In this document: positions 41,096 through 42,255 of the stretch, one piece after another
Numbering within the stretch: position 1 is the stretch's first letter
How the letters are laid out: each line of letters opens with the position of its first letter
Origin: Villigracilis sp900696595
GTDB taxonomy: Bacteria > Chloroflexota > Anaerolineae > Anaerolineales > Villigracilaceae
Reading direction: 5' to 3'
Length of the DNA stretch: 42,255 bases
Assembly (NCBI GenBank): GCA_030263615.1
Contig: SZPH01000023.1
Coordinates: 1-42,255 of the forward strand
Made by a program: the position numbers and the translations under genes
The notes under the pieces: generated by a model
Databases searched by the model: none
Seen by the model: the letters and a program-made list of their open reading frames with translations, nothing else
Told to the model about the DNA's origin: nothing

Positions 41096-41223
41096 TGAAG
41101 AAAATACGTGACATTTGTCGTTGACTTTGGAATTCAATTTTGCTACTATGCACATAGCCAAGGAGTGGAAATATGTTTTGCAAACCGCCAAAAGAAATGG
41201 AACTGAAAGGGAGGTAAAGAAAT

Positions 41224-42186
41224 ATGAAAAACCTTAAAGAGAACAAACCACTTCGATTCGCGCTGGGGGCACTTCTTTTTATAATTCTTTGTTGTTTTTT
41301 ACCCCAGCAAATATTATTTCTAAGTTTGTGTCTTGAACAAGATCGTGAAATCCCTCCACATACAGAAGTGCTCGTCTCGGCTTGCAAAAGGCCTGTAGCG
41401 CGGGGTGTACCGGGCGGGGAGGTTGTGTTCGTTTATGAGGGAAGAACGGGCAAAACTTATTTCTTGGATTTGCAAACTGGAAAAAGAAGAAGGCTTCCTG
41501 ACGACCCACTTTTACTAAAGGAAGGAGTCTTTCTGAGTTCTGAATTAATCTGGCTTGAAGGTAGTTCAGTAGGACCTTATAACCCTGATTATCGCCCTCA
41601 TTATGTTTTAGATCTAAAAGAAGGTAAACAGTACGAGTTGTTGGATTTAACATGGGCTCCTCTTAAAGATGGCAAATTCAATATTCAGAATTACTCTTAT
41701 TTTCAATCTGCAGAAAACATATTTATCAACCACGAGCGGGAAATCCTAATTGCTATGCCTCCTGATTTTCGTAATCAACCAGGAGAAAGCGTAATATTTG
41801 AGGAAGGTACATTAGGAATTGTAGAAGAACGGCATCAAAGCGGAACTCATCTTGACGCGCTAATGCAGAATCTTGGACTGAACTACACAACTATTGATTT
41901 GTCACTCGAATATACTGATGTGCCTTCGCCGACAGGTAGATATACTATTAAGTCCGACGGGATATATGAGATAAAAACGGGCTCAATCATAATGACACCT
42001 CAATATGCCGGTAGAAACTATTCTCTTAAGGGCTATTTCAAGGGGTGGTACTATGACGAAACCGGAATTGTTGTACAGGAAGTTGAGCCTCTCTTATTTA
42101 GCCATCCTTTTCTCGGTTCTTACTACATTATCCCTAAACCCGTTCTTAAACTGCTATGGTGGTATAACGAAAATTGTGTAAATTGA
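41224..42186 (+). CDS. Membrane-anchored protein of unknown function
   Basis: 320 residues, GGGAGG about 8 bp before the ATG. One N-terminal hydrophobic helix (~11-33) anchors a long extracytoplasmic part. There the strands repeat patterns such as T-Y-F-L-D-L-Q-T-G-K and H-Y-V-L-D-L-K-E-G-K, suggesting a beta-propeller-like fold (x-x-L-D-L-x-x-G-x blades). It ends close to a W-W-Y-N motif. No family recognised. Composition is A+T-rich like the preceding genes. Confidence 0.65.
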   Translation: MKNLKENKPLRFALGALLFIILCCFLPQQILFLSLCLEQDREIPPHTEVLVSACKRPVARGVPGGEVVFVYEGRTGKTYFLDLQTGKRRRLPDDPLLLKEGVFLSSELIWLEGSSVGPYNPDYRPHYVLDLKEGKQYELLDLTWAPLKDGKFNIQNYSYFQSAENIFINHEREILIAMPPDFRNQPGESVIFEEGTLGIVEERHQSGTHLDALMQNLGLNYTTIDLSLEYTDVPSPTGRYTIKSDGIYEIKTGSIIMTPQYAGRNYSLKGYFKGWYYDETGIVVQEVEPLLFSHPFLGSYYIIPKPVLKLLWWYNENCVN

Positions 42187-42238
42187 GGAGGGAGTCCTGG
42201 TATCCTTGCAGGTAACCAAACCAAAACAAGGAAAAGCC

Positions 42239-42255
42239 ATGACTCCCAAACCAAA
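42239..42255 (+). CDS. Start of a gene cut by the window end (possible transposase)
   Basis: ATG with AAGGAA five bases upstream, reading M-T-P-K-P before the window ends. IS5-type transposases often start M-T-x-K, and a decayed IS5-type copy lies at the other end of this island, but five codons cannot prove it. GGGAGTC at 42190-42196 is the complement of GACTCCC at 42241-42247, so the start codon could be folded in a hairpin. Confidence 0.3.

Noticed and set aside
38619..42255. One composite transposon bounded by two copies of the same IS
   Set aside because: The left remnant's outer end and the right edge sequence share only a weak CCTGRTA match, so identity of the two is not supported.

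Overview
The window looks like a chromosomal piece of an Anaerolineae-type Chloroflexota bacterium. This is inference from gene content and style, not a database match. The supporting signs are a GC-rich chromosome with a membrane-arm complex I cluster, a FadN/FadA/double acyl-CoA dehydrogenase operon, Chloroflexota-style lipoproteins with Thr/Pro linkers, four-helix-bundle (S23-type) genes, and intergenic spaces filled with 7-8 bp tandem words. No rRNA or tRNA gene and no CRISPR array was seen.

Layout. (1) 1-201 is the end of a VanZ-like gene. (2) 245-8475, minus strand, is a tightly packed probable operon read leftwards: fabG, an Asp23/Gls24 protein, nusB, tatB-like, tatC, a large multidomain lipoprotein and a penicillin-acylase-family enzyme. 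(3) 8519-15639, minus strand, is a loose series: a TIGR01906/DUF1461 membrane protein, a GIY-YIG gene inside a small inverted-repeat element, a membrane-fused spermidine-synthase-like protein, a YdbC/PC4-like protein, a sulfatase-superfamily membrane enzyme, a DUF3592-like protein, a methyltransferase, a YtxH protein and a coiled-coil membrane protein. (4) 15757-24271, plus strand, is a fatty-acid beta-oxidation operon headed by its own TetR regulator with a visible promoter and operator: TetR, two acyl-CoA dehydrogenases, FadN-type bifunctional enzyme, FadA-type thiolase and an SCP2 carrier. Two four-helix-bundle genes sit between them. (5) 24426-31850 holds a DUF3592-like duplicated-domain protein, a PilZ protein (minus), a metallophosphoesterase, an APC permease, a choline/ethanolamine-kinase-like phosphotransferase, and a coupled trio of nucleotidyltransferase, micro-membrane protein and lipoprotein. 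(6) 31951-38460 encodes the membrane arm of NADH:quinone oxidoreductase in the order nuoA-H-J-K-L-M, with no B, C, D, I or N here. (7) 38580-42255 is a visibly A+T-richer island. It is bounded on the left by a decayed IS5-type transposase and on the right by what may be the start of another insertion sequence, and carries tandem duplicate lipoproteins, a frameshifted amidase-domain gene and an unknown anchored protein.

The most unusual feature is the intergenic DNA of the plus-strand operons. Almost every gap is a short tandem array of 7- or 8-bp words, each gap with its own word. In at least seven cases the first word begins on the stop codon of the upstream gene. Since 7 and 8 are not multiples of 3, the arrays place stops in all frames. 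Many gaps then switch to the reverse-complement word and end in a Shine-Dalgarno sequence. The two four-helix-bundle genes and the GIY-YIG gene are each bracketed by inverted copies of such repeats, like small cassettes.
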